DNA of 33,329 bases. Source: Basidiobolus meristosporus CBS 931.73. Its lineage: Eukaryota > Basidiobolomycota > Basidiobolomycetes > Basidiobolales > Basidiobolaceae. The position numbers and the translations under genes are program-made. Below the pieces are notes generated by a model. It was not told the DNA's origin. It saw nothing but the letters and a program-made list of their open reading frames with translations, and made no database searches. Of the stretch, positions 8,631 to 18,381 are shown one piece after another; position 1 is the first letter of the stretch, and each line of letters opens with the position of its first letter. The stretch spans positions 1 to 33,329 of the forward strand of contig MCFE01000822.1 in NCBI GenBank assembly GCA_002104905.1, read 5' to 3'.

Positions 8631-11600
8631 ATGAGTAAAGAATCCGTCGTCAACGAATACTTTAATTTTTTAACTCTCTACCAACACCAATATGGTCAAC
8701 AACTCGTTGTTCTTATGCAAGTCGGTAGCTTCTACGAAATTTACGGTGTTGACAACAATACCGAAAAACTTGGTAACCCAGCCGATATCTCCGAGCTCCT
8801 TAATATCATCCTAACTAAAAAAAATAAAAAACTCTCCTACAACAACCGCTCCAACCCCCTACTCGTCGGCTTCCCCTGTGTCGCACTTAAAAAATACATC
8901 CCTTTATTACTCGAGCATAACTACACCCTTGTTATTATCGACCAAAAAGGTTCCCCTCCCAATATCACCCGCGAAGTTACCAATATTATCAGCCCCTCCA
9001 CCTATGTTGACGTTGATGAACCTCTCGTCTCTCGCAATTATCTTGTTCTCTTATTCTTTGACACCAATAAAAAATTAACTTCTGACACCAATAAAAAATT
9101 AACTTCTGACACCAATAAAAAATTAACTTCTGAATCCGATAAAAAATTAATTTCTGAATCCGATAATATCTCTTTTAACATTGGTATTAGTGCCATCGAT
9201 GTTATTACCGGTAAAAATACCGTTTACGAATCTTACTCTACCCCCGAAGATCATCGTCTCTCTTTCGATCATATCCTCTCCTTCCTCAAACAATACCACC
9301 CTCGTGAAGTCGTCTTCTGCTCTCCCTCCAAATATTTAGACTTTATTAAATCCCTCGACCTTGTATCTTACTTAGAACTCTACTCCGACGATATCCTCTT
9401 CCATTACATAGATGCCACTCCTAAAGCTCTTCAACTCAACTACCAGAACGAACTCTTAGGCAACATCTTCCCCCACAAAACCATGCTCTCCAACATAGAA
9501 TTTTTAGATCTCGAACGCAAACCCCTCGCTCTTATTAGTTACGTCCTTCTTATAGAATTCCTTTACCTCCACAATCCCATGCTCGTCCGCAAACTTTCCC
9601 CTCCTGAAATCTTTTTATCCTCCAACCATCTTCTCCTCGCCACCAATACTATAGACCAACTTGATCTTATCCACTTCTCCAAATCCAAGTCTTCCCACAA
9701 ATCTAATCAAACCCAATGTTTACTTGACATTATCGATCTCTGTTCTACTAAAATGGGTAAACGACTCCTTAAAAAGCGTCTCCTCTCTCCCGTCACCAAT
9801 CCCCACAAATTAGAACATCGTTATCGCCAACTCGACGACTTTAGTTCTCTCTTCGAACCTTCCGTAAAAACTTTCGATCGTCTCTTAACTAATATCGCCG
9901 ACCTTGAACGACTTCATCGCCGACTTTTATTAGAAGTTCTAACTTTACCCGAACTTTCTCGACTCTATACCTCTTACAAAGCTATCCTTGATCTTTGCAA
10001 TCTTCTTATTCCTGCCTTCTCCTCCCCTAATACTACTTCTTCCTCTCATGATCTTCCCAACCTACAAACTCTTTCGCTTGATGAGCCTCCCAATATACGC
10101 TCCTCTTCATCCAATGAGCCTCCCAATATACGCTCCTCTTCGTTTGATGATCCTCCCAATATACGCTCCTCTTCATCCAATGAGCTTCCCAATATACGCT
10201 CCTCTTCATCCAATAAGCCTCCCAATATACGCTCCTCTTCGTTTGATGAGCCTCCCAATAGACGTTCCTTTTCATCCAATGAGCCTCCCAATAGACACTC
10301 CTTTTCATCCGATGAGCCTCCCAATATACACTCCTCTTCATCTGATGATCTTCCTAACCCACAAACTTTACCTCCCAAATCTTCTTTACAACATATCCTC
10401 TTGTCTCAACACAAAATTTCCCTTCTTAATAAATTCGTTAACGACATCTCTCGTATCTTTGTTATCGATAATATCCCCACCACTGGCACCCTTGACCCCT
10501 CCATCTTTCGCAAAGGTATCTTCCCCGATCTCGACTCCCTCTCCAACTCTCGAAACTTCTGAACTTGACAAATTAGAAGATATTGCCTTTGCTCTCTCTT
10601 CTCACGCCCTCTCTTATCTTTCTTCTACCTCACGCAAATATGTCGACAAAAAACTTATCCCCATTAAAGTCGACTATTCTCCCCGCTCTGGATACTATCT
10701 TTCTGTCACCAATTCTTTTGCCACCAAACTTAAATCTTCCTTAACCAAATCTTTCATCTCTAACGATAACATTACCTTTAAATCTGACAAATTAAACACC
10801 AAAATCTCCTCCAACAGCCTAACCCACATTAGCGATCATATTCTCTCCCTAGATGACCAAATTAACAAACAACTTAAATCTCTCTTCCTTAGCAGCCTCA
10901 AACACTTATCTTCTTACAAAAATATCTTTCGTCGCATCGAACTCTTTGTCGCCGAATTTGACGTTATTAAATCTAACTACAAAATTAGTCGCCTCTACAA
11001 CTTCTGCCGCCCTGTCGTCAAACTCTCCAACAAAAGTTATTTTAAAGCCACTGATCTCCGTCACCCCCTCATCGAGCGCCTCCAAACTAATCTAGAATAT
11101 GTCCCTAACGATATCACCATCGGTACCAACAACCATGACGGTATTATCTTATACTCCATGAACTCCTGTGGCAAAACCAGCCTCCTCAAAGCCTGCGGCC
11201 TCTCCATCATCCTCGCCCAAATGGGCTCCTTCGTCCCCGCTTCTTCTTTCGAATTCTCTCCCTACAAATCTCTCATGACTCGCATCCTTAGCGAAGATAA
11301 TATTCTCAAAGGCCAATCATCCTTCGTCGCCGAAATGTCTGACCTTAGAAATATCCTCAAACGTGCCGACCCCTACACTTTAGTTCTTGCCGACGAAATT
11401 ACCCACGGCACAGAACACATCTCTGGATCTGCCATCTTTGCCTCCAGCGTCATGACTCTCGCCGAACAAAATATCAGCTTTATGTTCACCACCCATTTAC
11501 ACAACATTTACAAATTTATCAAAGATATTCCCAACGTTAAAGTTTTTCATCTCTCTGTTAATTTCGAACATATTAATTCTAAAAACGTTATTATCTTCGA

Positions 11601-12048
11601 ACGCAAAATTAAAGAAGGCCCCTGTGACTCCATTTATGGCCTCGAAGTCTGCGAATTCCTTAACATGGACTATAACTTTCTCCAAAAAGCTTTCCAAATC
11701 CGTGCCGACATTTTGTCCCGTGAAGATAAAACTTGTCCCACTATTGCCAATGGTCTTCTAAACCAATACTCCAAATATAGCCGTTACAACAAAGATAAAC
11801 TTGTTTACAAATGTCAAATCTGCAACTACGTCCCTACCCAAACTACCGACCTCCCTATCGATGTCCACCATATCCAACATCAACACACTTCTGACAACAA
11901 TGGTATGATCGACCATCGCCACAAAAATTCTAAATCTAATCTCGTTGCTCTTTGCAAAAACTGTCACGTTAAAACCCACCAAAATAAACTCCAGATTAAC
12001 GGCTATGCTAGCACCACCGAAGGTCTTATCTTAAACTTTGAACAATAA
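8631..12048 (+). CDS. mutS7: MutS7-type mismatch repair protein with HNH tail, frame-broken
   Basis: Two overlapping frames make one MutS of about 1,138 codons. Part one starts at ATG 8631 and ends at TGA 10,560-10,562; part two is the +1 frame, coding from about 10,545 to TAA 12,048. Part one has the mismatch-recognition domain with GSFYEIYG (the F-x-E motif near residue 35) and the connector and lever regions. Part two has the ATPase: a Walker A-like SMNSCGKTS (11,156-11,182; its first Gly is Ser), the AQMGSFVPA loop, SSFVAEMSDL, Walker B LVLADE and FMFTTHLH. It ends in an HNH nuclease domain (CQICNYVP, DVHHIQHQH, LVALCKNCH). A MutS fused to HNH is the mark of MutS7, known from giant viruses and octocoral mitochondria, and combines mismatch sensing with nicking. 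A single extra base, or programmed +1 shifting at TTC-TGA, would explain the break. Two in-frame minisatellites lie within part one. Confidence 0.88.
9060..9167 (+). repeat. 24-bp in-frame minisatellite in MutS7
   Basis: Three identical 24-bp units (9060-9083, 9084-9107, 9108-9131; encoding DTNKKLTS) are followed by one variant (ESDKKLIS) and a partial copy. All keep the reading frame. They insert a hydrophilic stretch between the recognition domain and the next region. Identical units point to recent expansion. Confidence 0.9.
10080..10367 (+). repeat. 33-bp in-frame minisatellite in MutS7
   Basis: About nine units of 33 bp encode variants of EPPNIRSSSSN (11 residues), inserted in the helical lever region of MutS. 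Units alternate between N- and D-containing forms and between RSSS and RSFS forms. The period is a multiple of three, so the frame is preserved. This repeat lies about 170 bases before the frame break. Confidence 0.9.
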
Positions 12049-12730
12049 CCATTCTAACCCAACGTTTATCCCTTTTTAAAACTCCTTTCAAACCTAACTC
12101 CCACCCCCTAATAAAACTTTTTTTATAAACCCTAATCTTTCTCTAACAACTTTTCCCAAAGTCTAACCGTCAAACTCCAATTAACATCTTTTTCAAGATC
12201 CAAACTTTATCATCATGAAAACTTTTTAAAAAACTTTTTTAAACATCAAGATTAAAACTTTGTCATCCTAAAAAACTTTTTCGACCAAACTTTTTTCCAA
12301 ATCTAAACTTTGTCATCCCGCAAAACTTTCTCGACCAAACTTAATCTTTCTACTCCCAAACTCTCTCGACCCAAACCTTTTTCAAGATCTAAACTTTGTC
12401 ATCCCGCAAAACTTTCTCGACCAAACTTTTTTCAAGATTTTAGTTTAGTCTTCCCGCCAAACTTTTTTTTAAGATCTAAACTTTGTCATCACGCAAAACT
12501 CTTTTTAAAAAAATTTGTCATCGCGCAACCTTTTTTCGACTAAACTTTTTCAAGATTTTAGTTTAGTCTTCCCGCCAAACTCTTTTCAAGATCTAAACTT
12601 TGTCATCACGCAAAACTTTTTCGACTAAACTTTGACAAATAAAAAAGTTTTCTCCAGACTTTTAGTCCAGATTTTTTTTAATCTATGTTTTTATTCTAAT
12701 GTCTATTTTGTTTATTTTTTTTAACCAGTT
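12049..12730. repeat. Convergent spacer filled with AAGATCTAAACTTTGTCATC repeats
   Basis: No credible gene. It lies between the ends of MutS7 (+) and the small membrane protein (-). From about 12,190 to 12,640 there are roughly eight degenerate copies of a 45-60 bp unit containing AAGATCTAAACTTTGTCATC, CCGCAAAACTTT and TCGACCAAACTTTTT. The strand is rich in C and T. A small open frame inside (12,310-12,543) only follows the repeats. Confidence 0.65.
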
Positions 12731-13147
12731 TTAAATCATAATGCCAATTAACATTATTAACATTATAAACAACCCGTTTATAGTTATTTTAGAACTGCTT
12801 GACCCAATTGGAAATACACAATTCCTACCCGGAGTCGTAATATTTGTATACATTTTTGTATTTATAAAGTTGATATAATTACATCGGACAGAACAATACG
12901 TAAAACCATTCGTTGAACACAAATTAATTGCTTCGAAAGTCTCGTTTTGCAAAATATTTATATTCGTATTATTGTTGTAGTTTAAATAACCAAAATAATT
13001 ATATCCTTGGCATGTTCCATTTGTAACAACACTATTAGTAGACAAAGATATCATATTAAAAAGATCTTCGTTCAAAAACGTAAACGCATTTAAAGTAAGA
13101 TCTGTATTTACTTCCGCAACTTCAACGTCTGTAAGAATGCAAGACAT
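12731..13147 (-). CDS. Small Cys-containing protein with C-terminal membrane anchor
   Basis: Unrecognised protein of 138 residues from ATG 13,147; the frame extends to a TTG at 13,195, but that is a weaker start. It has six cysteines (3, 46, 77, 85, 89, 110), several N-x-S/T sites in the middle (for example NGT, NET and NIT) and a hydrophobic C-terminus, GLFIMLIMLIGIMI, preceded by small residues (GSSSS). There is no clear N-terminal signal peptide. The layout suits a tail-anchored or lipid-anchored membrane or virion protein with disulfides, which is inference. A TTTACGAAACTT sequence 9 bases upstream resembles the ATACGAAAA motif of its neighbours. It faces the MutS7 end across the repeat spacer. 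Confidence 0.55.
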   Translation of the reverse strand: MSCILTDVEVAEVNTDLTLNAFTFLNEDLFNMISLSTNSVVTNGTCQGYNYFGYLNYNNNTNINILQNETFEAINLCSTNGFTYCSVRCNYINFINTKMYTNITTPGRNCVFPIGSSSSKITINGLFIMLIMLIGIMI

Positions 13148-13493
13148 TTTTTTTAAGTTTCGTAAAAATCGTACGTTATTATATACAACAATCAAACAAT
13201 ATTCTTAACCCGACCCAAACCTTTTTAAAAAACATTTTCCAAAAACCAAATTTAAAAACTATATTTAAAAGATCAAAAATCAAAAACTAAATTTAAACAT
13301 CAAGATTAAAACTTTTTCCGAATTAACTTTTTTAAACATCAAGATCTAAACTTTGTCATCCCGAAAAACTTAAAAAACATATTCTATACCCAAAACTTAA
13401 TCATACAAAAAACCTTTTTAATTCAAACATAATAACTTATTTTCCAAAAATTTATTTTTATTCATCCCGATTTTTTTAATGCAAAATATTTAT
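13148..13493. other. Spacer with one copy of the AAGATCTAAACTTTGTC repeat
   Basis: No gene seen. A repeat copy (AACATCAAGATCTAAAC and TTTGTCATCCCGAAAAACTT) covers about 13,332-13,372. The rest is AT-rich sequence between the membrane protein start and the end of paralogue 1. Confidence 0.5.
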
Positions 13494-14492
13494 TTAATTG
13501 CATCCTATTTTAACTTCATCTAATGTTTCATCATCTAAAAATATATTTTCGAACTCCTTTAGTTCATCGTTAGATAAATGTTTTATATATCTAATCTCAA
13601 AACGCTTGGATTTCTTTTCTAATATTTCTTTTAATCTATCTAATTTGCATCTTAAGTTTCCAAACTGCTGTAAAATTTTTTGTTCAGGTTTTTGTTCCAT
13701 ATTTTTGTTAAAATTCCAGACCAATCCTTTCAACTCTCGTTGTATCCTATCTAATCTTTGCCTTGATCTTCGTTCGTCCATTTTAAGTTTTAATCTGTAT
13801 TTTAAATCTTCTTCATATTTTTGCAACACCCTTTTTGATTCTTGTTTAGCCCGAATTAAATCATACTCCAACGTATCCAATTTCTCTTTTAATTGTTGGT
13901 CGGAATTAATTTTTAAATTTTGTATAAAATTATCGGTGTATTTATTATTTAATTCGTTGATTAATAAAAGAGTTTTTACGTAATCTTTGAGATTTGTTAT
14001 ATTAAATATATTACTGTTGTTATAATAAAATCCATCCCTAAACAATAATTTAATATCCCATTTAATGTTATTTAAAACATATAAATTACACCTTTCTGGT
14101 TTACTAAAATCGAGATCGGTTATAATAGTTAGTAATATCATTGCAAAGTGCAAATAACAAATAATAGTATTGTTTTTCTTTAATTCTGTTCGAAAAAAAC
14201 GCCATATTATTGGTAATAGTAACAAACACACTATTATTGCATATTTTTTATCGCTATCATACCAACTTGGATTCAACCAAACCTGCAAATACTTTCTGCG
14301 TTTAATTTTAAAATTAATAATCCAACATGTTGCATTTATTAAAATCAAAAACGCAATAATTACAAAACATGCAATAAATGTGTGTTTAGCAGATCCGCCT
14401 GGGTGAAATATTTGATTGTATAAAAGTGGTATATACAATATATAAATATATCTTCGACACAATCGTCCAATTTCGTAACTTAATTCTCCCAT
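13494..14492 (-). CDS. Membrane/coiled-coil family protein, paralogue 1
   Basis: Unrecognised family; 332 residues from ATG 14,492 (MGELSYEIG). Hydrophobic segments lie near residues 14-30, 38-56, 80-95 and 110-125. Between the second and third is the family core: NATCWI, then the basic KIKRRKYLQV, then NPSWYDSDKKYA. After the membrane part comes NNIKWDIKLLF, then a long charged heptad-rich region (about 190-310) predicted as coiled coil, and the C-terminal motif IKHLSNDELKEFENIFLDDE. Five related genes follow on the same strand. The arrangement suggests a membrane-anchored protein with an extended helical tail, possibly oligomeric; role unknown. An ATACGAAAA motif lies 12 bases upstream. Confidence 0.75.
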   Translation of the reverse strand: MGELSYEIGRLCRRYIYILYIPLLYNQIFHPGGSAKHTFIACFVIIAFLILINATCWIINFKIKRRKYLQVWLNPSWYDSDKKYAIIVCLLLLPIIWRFFRTELKKNNTIICYLHFAMILLTIITDLDFSKPERCNLYVLNNIKWDIKLLFRDGFYYNNSNIFNITNLKDYVKTLLLINELNNKYTDNFIQNLKINSDQQLKEKLDTLEYDLIRAKQESKRVLQKYEEDLKYRLKLKMDERRSRQRLDRIQRELKGLVWNFNKNMEQKPEQKILQQFGNLRCKLDRLKEILEKKSKRFEIRYIKHLSNDELKEFENIFLDDETLDEVKIGCN

Positions 14493-14504
14493 TGAGAAAG
14501 GGTT

Positions 14505-14513
14505 TTTTCGTAT
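14505..14513 (-). promoter_or_regulatory. ATACGAAAA motif of paralogue 1
   Basis: Reading the - strand, ATACGAAAAAACC ends shortly before ATG 14,492, with 12 bases between the nonamer and the ATG. It matches the motif upstream of paralogues 2, 3 and 5 and the HIRAN gene. Confidence 0.55.
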
Positions 14514-14809
14514 TATTAATATTATAACATAAATGTTGACATCAATAAGTTAATTGTATTTGATTTATTTGCGTAAATGGAATTAATAATTTATTGTTAT
14601 ATTATTTGTACATTTTTTGGCATTAAACCCGAAATAATTTTTTGCATTAAGATTTAAACTTTTTTAAAAAACATTTTTCAAATATCAAATTTAAATATCA
14701 AATTTCAAAAACCAAATTTAAAATTTAAAAATCAAAAATCAAATATCAAATATCAAATATCAAAATTAAAACTTTTTCCGACCCCCAAACTCTCTCGACC
14801 CAAACTTTT
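14514..14809. repeat. Spacer with AAATCAAATATC and CTCGACCCAAAC repeats
   Basis: No gene seen. From about 14,680 to 14,765 the + strand is made of AAATATCAAATTTCAAAAATC-like repeats, the complement of the TTTGATATTTG runs beside the + strand genes. Then comes a copy of CCGACCCCCAAACTCTCTCG, and the end of paralogue 2 runs into this repeat. Confidence 0.55.
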
Positions 14810-15736
14810 TTAAACATCAAGATCTAAATTTTGACAAAAAACAATAATTTTATCACGTCTATAATATCTAAGATATAATTGCAGAATAAATATATTTTTA
14901 AATTCTTCGAGTTCGTCATCAGATAAATGTTTGATGTATTTAAAATTAAAAAGTTTGGATTCCTGTTCAAGAATTTCTCGTTTGTGTTCCCGTTCTATAG
15001 TTGTTAAATTACGTTCAAACTTTTCGTATTCCTGATTTACATTTTGTAAATTTTGTTCCAATTGTTGCTTTAATACGTAATTTATTTCATGCCCAGCATT
15101 CTGGTTGTATTCTTGATCGAACTTATGTTTTAAATTATTAAACTTTTGTCTAAATTGTTGTTTATATTTGTCTGGATAATCATATTTTCCAGATAAATAA
15201 GCGTCCACATAAAGTCTAAGGCGTTCTATGTTTTTAATATTAGCGCTACCAAATTTGACCTCATCAGAATAAGAGATTTTAATATCCCAGTTAATACTAT
15301 TTAATATAGGCAAATTATACTTATTTAAAGTAATAAATTCGCAAAAAAACATTGCGTATATAGCTACTAAACTACATGCAAAATGCATATAATAAAAAAT
15401 AAACCATATAAAACCCAATTCCTTTTGATAACCACAACAAAGTATATACACCAATAATAACGTAAAAATTAGTCCATATTTGTAACTTCCATCATACCAA
15501 CATGGATTTAACAAAACTTGCAAAGATTTGCGACGTTTAAGTTTATGATTAATTATTCAACAAAATGCGTCTATCAAAATAACAGCCAAATACAGAATTA
15601 ACCAAACGATATTACAATTAATTTCAAACTTATACATGCATAAAAATCCAAAATTAAGTATGAAAACATGGTATCTGGCATCTATAATATTAATATGCTT
15701 TACCAAACTTGTAATTGTATGCGCCGAAAGTATCAT
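14810..15736 (-). pseudogene. Membrane/coiled-coil family, paralogue 2, interrupted by TGA
   Basis: The frame starts at ATG 15,736 and matches the family from the N-terminus, but codon 60, the invariant Trp of the ATCW core, is TGA (15,557-15,559). The frame then runs open to 14,810, with a second possible start at ATG 15,523 (237 residues, MQVLLNPCWYDG). Downstream it keeps WYDG, NSINWDIK, the coiled coil and IKHLSDDELEEFKNIF, but the last 25 residues differ from the family and are read from spacer repeat sequence. An ATACGAAAA motif remains 13 bases before the first ATG. The TGA is best read as a one-base nonsense change. The shorter downstream frame could still be made, lacking the first two membrane segments. 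Confidence 0.7.
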
Positions 15737-15749
15737 CGAAAAAAAGTAT

Positions 15750-15758
15750 TTTTCGTAT
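15750..15758 (-). promoter_or_regulatory. ATACGAAAA motif of paralogue 2
   Basis: The nonamer lies 13 bases before ATG 15,736. Its exact retention supports 15,736 as the original start of this interrupted gene. Confidence 0.5.
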
Positions 15759-16043
15759 TGTTAAAACCATAAACTAGTTGTACATATTAATCTTTTTTAC
15801 ATCAAAAAATTATGCACGCTTATATTAAATTTTATACGCATTAACTTTATATTAATATTTTTGTTTCAAGATTTAAATTTTAACCACTCCCAAAAAACTT
15901 TAACCCCAACAACCAAACTTTTTTAAAAAAACTAATTTTATCCAAAAATAAACAACTTAATCATACAAAAAACATTCTTGATTTAAACATAATAACTCAT
16001 CTTTCTATTTTTTAACGCAACAAATATATCCAATCGTATACTA
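15759..16043. other. AT-rich spacer
   Basis: No gene seen. It contains an AAACTTTTTTAAAAAAACT element near 15,915 and a CTTAATCATACAAAAAACAT phrase that also occurs near 13,395, both dispersed viral spacer repeats. Confidence 0.4.
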
Positions 16044-17024
16044 TTATATTTTGCCTGATGCTTCATCATCTAAAAGTATATTTTTAAATTCTTCCAATTC
16101 ATCATTGGATAAATGTTTTATATATCTAACGGTAAATTTTTTAGTTTTTTCTAATATTTCTTTTAACCTATCTAATTTGCATCTTAAATTACCAAACTGT
16201 TGTCTAATTTTTTGGTCAAGTTTTTGTTCTAAATCTCCGTTAAAATTCCACACCAATTCTTTTAGTTCTCGTTGTATATTCTTTAATCTTTGCTCCGATT
16301 TTTGCAGATCTATTTTAGCCTTTATTCTATATTTCAAAACTCCTTCGTATTCTTGCAAAAATATCTTTAATTCTTGTTTAATTCGAATTAAATCTTGTTC
16401 TGAGTTATACGATTTTTCTTTTAATTGTTGATCAGAATTGGTTTCCAAATTTCGTATAAAATCATCCGTATATTTGCCGTTCAACTCTTCTATTAACAAA
16501 AAAATTTCTGCATACCTTTTAAGCTTTATTATGTTCTGAATTGTATTGTCACCCGAAAAGGCTCCGTCTTTAAACAATAAGTTGATATCCCAATTAATGT
16601 TATTTAGAATAAATAAATTATAATTTCCCAGTTTTTTACGTTCCATATACCCTACAATATCTAATAATACCATTAACAAATATAAACAACAAGTACAAAT
16701 TGTATTTGTATGTAATTTTACCCAAAACAGACTCCAGATTACAGGTAATATTAATATAGAATTTAACATTACGTAGTTTTTGTATTCATCATACCAACAT
16801 GGATTTAACAAAACTTGCAAATACTTTCTGCGTTTAATTTTATAATTAATTATCCAACATGTTGCAGATATTAAAATATAAAACGCGATGTGCAAAAACC
16901 GTGCAATAAATGTATAATTATTGAATTTCGTTGAACGAAATACGTCAACGTATAAATCAAGTATATAATATGCAGGAAGATATATTCGACAAAAATGTCC
17001 AAATGCGTAAGTTAATTTTCCCAT
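16044..17024 (-). CDS. Membrane/coiled-coil family protein, paralogue 3
   Basis: The protein has 326 residues from ATG 17,024 (MGKLTYAFGHF). It shares the family core: ISATCWI, KIKRRKYLQVLLNPCWYDE, four hydrophobic segments, NNINWDINLLFKDGA, a coiled coil (about 185-300) rich in Q, E, K and L, and IKHLSNDELEEFKNILLDDE at the C-terminus. The second hydrophobic segment (LHIAFYILISATCW) is almost the same as in paralogue 5, whereas the coiled coil is closest to paralogue 1. No catalytic motif is visible. ATACGAAAA lies 14 bases upstream. Confidence 0.75.
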   Translation of the reverse strand: MGKLTYAFGHFCRIYLPAYYILDLYVDVFRSTKFNNYTFIARFLHIAFYILISATCWIINYKIKRRKYLQVLLNPCWYDEYKNYVMLNSILILPVIWSLFWVKLHTNTICTCCLYLLMVLLDIVGYMERKKLGNYNLFILNNINWDINLLFKDGAFSGDNTIQNIIKLKRYAEIFLLIEELNGKYTDDFIRNLETNSDQQLKEKSYNSEQDLIRIKQELKIFLQEYEGVLKYRIKAKIDLQKSEQRLKNIQRELKELVWNFNGDLEQKLDQKIRQQFGNLRCKLDRLKEILEKTKKFTVRYIKHLSNDELEEFKNILLDDEASGKI

Positions 17025-17038
17025 TGTAAACGTCTGTT

Positions 17039-17047
17039 TTTTCGTAT
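17039..17047 (-). promoter_or_regulatory. ATACGAAAA motif of paralogue 3
   Basis: The nonamer, extended to ATACGAAAAAACAG, lies 14 bases before ATG 17,024 on the - strand. Confidence 0.5.
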
Positions 17048-17400
17048 AATTTTAGTATTATAAAAAACTGTAAATCTCAATAATTCTATTATAATTATTA
17101 TATTATTCGAACGTCAAACTCGAACCTCAAGATTAAAATTTTTTTTAATAATTTTAAACCAAGTTAGAACCTCAAGATCCAAAGTTTTTGTCGAATAAAA
17201 ATAGTTAAACAATATTTGAACCTCAAGATTAAAACTTTGTCATCCTAAAAAACTTTTTTAAAAAACATTTTCCAAATATCAAATATCAAAAACCAAAGTC
17301 TAAACGATAAACCAAAATTTATATCTTCCTTTCAAGATTTAAACGTGTTCTTAGTCATCCCGATTTTTTTACATCTAAAAATATATCTAATTGTATACTG
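17048..17400. repeat. Spacer with CCTCAAGAT repeats and duplicated 3' flank
   Basis: No gene seen. GAACCTCAAGAT units occur at about 17,120, 17,167 and 17,218; the stretch TCGAATAAAAATAGTTAAAC with its continuation recurs near 19,914. Bases from about 17,290 on, the 3' flank of paralogue 4, are nearly identical to the flank of paralogue 5 from about 18,650. Confidence 0.55.
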
Positions 17401-18372
17401 TTATATTTTGTCTGATGCTTCATCATCCAAAAATATGTTGTTGAACTCCTCTAATTCATCATTGGATAAATGTTTTATATATCTAACGGTAAATTTTTTA
17501 GTTTTTTCTAATATTTCTTTTAACCTATCTAATTTGCATGTTAAATTCACAAATTGCCGTTTAATTTTTACATCAAGTTTTTGTTCTAAATTTGTGTTAA
17601 AATTCCAATCTACTTCGACCAGTTCTTGTCGTATATTCTTTAATCTTTGCTCTGATTTTTGTTGGTCTATTTTAACCTCTACTCTACGTTCCAAAATTTT
17701 TTTATATTCTTGCAAGACTCTTTTTAATTCTTGTTTAGCCAAATTCAAATCATACTCTAACGTATTTAATTTGTCTTTTAATTGTTGATCAGAATTGTTT
17801 TCCAAATTTTGTACAAAATTATCGGCATATTTGTTACCCAATTTATTTATTAACAAAACGGTTGTTACGTAATCTTTAAGTTCTATTATCCTATATATTG
17901 TACTGTTACCAATATTCCATCCATCAAAAAGCAATAGTTTAATATCCCAGTTAATGTTATTTAGAATAAATAAATTGTATTTCCCATATTTAATATAATA
18001 GAGATCGGCTGAAATCGATGAAACAATCATCCATAAATATGTATAGCACATAAGGGGTATTTCGGCACGTTTTTTTATTTGATAAAAATACCATATTACA
18101 GGTAGCAATAATATCAAACTTGGTATTGCATTTCTTTTATTCCCATCATACCAACTCGGATTTAACAAGACTTGTAAATGTTTACGGCGTTTAATTTTAT
18201 AATTAATTATCCAACATGTTGCATCTATAAAAACAAAAAGCGCTAAATTTAACAAAATTGCATAAATAGTATAACTACCCAAATTAAATGTATAAATATG
18301 TAACATTGGTATCCCTAATATATAAACATATTTTTTTAAAATTTCCCCAAATGCATATGTTAATTCCCCCAT
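17401..18372 (-). CDS. Membrane/coiled-coil family protein, paralogue 4
   Basis: The protein has 323 residues from ATG 18,372 (MGELTYAFGEIL), chosen because it aligns with the starts of the other members; the frame extends upstream to a GTG at 18,447. The core is complete: DATCWI, KIKRRKHLQVLLNPSWYDG, hydrophobic segments, NNINWDIKLLLFDG, coiled coil and IKHLSNDELEEFNNIFLDDE. From about residue 180 to the end it is nearly identical to paralogue 5, while the membrane half is clearly different, which points to a partial duplication or gene conversion. The upstream motif is the variant ATACAAAAA. Confidence 0.75.
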   Translation of the reverse strand: MGELTYAFGEILKKYVYILGIPMLHIYTFNLGSYTIYAILLNLALFVFIDATCWIINYKIKRRKHLQVLLNPSWYDGNKRNAIPSLILLLPVIWYFYQIKKRAEIPLMCYTYLWMIVSSISADLYYIKYGKYNLFILNNINWDIKLLLFDGWNIGNSTIYRIIELKDYVTTVLLINKLGNKYADNFVQNLENNSDQQLKDKLNTLEYDLNLAKQELKRVLQEYKKILERRVEVKIDQQKSEQRLKNIRQELVEVDWNFNTNLEQKLDVKIKRQFVNLTCKLDRLKEILEKTKKFTVRYIKHLSNDELEEFNNIFLDDEASDKI

Positions 18373-18381
18373 TATAAGTGC

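Noticed and set aside
10033-10378. Repeat-rich frames on the - strand over the MutS7 minisatellite
   Set aside because: They mirror the 33-bp repeat on the coding strand; MutS homology fixes the + strand frame.
15557-15559. TGA read as Trp in this virus
   Set aside because: The other five paralogues use TGG at this site, and MutS7 also meets TGA as a frame-ending stop.
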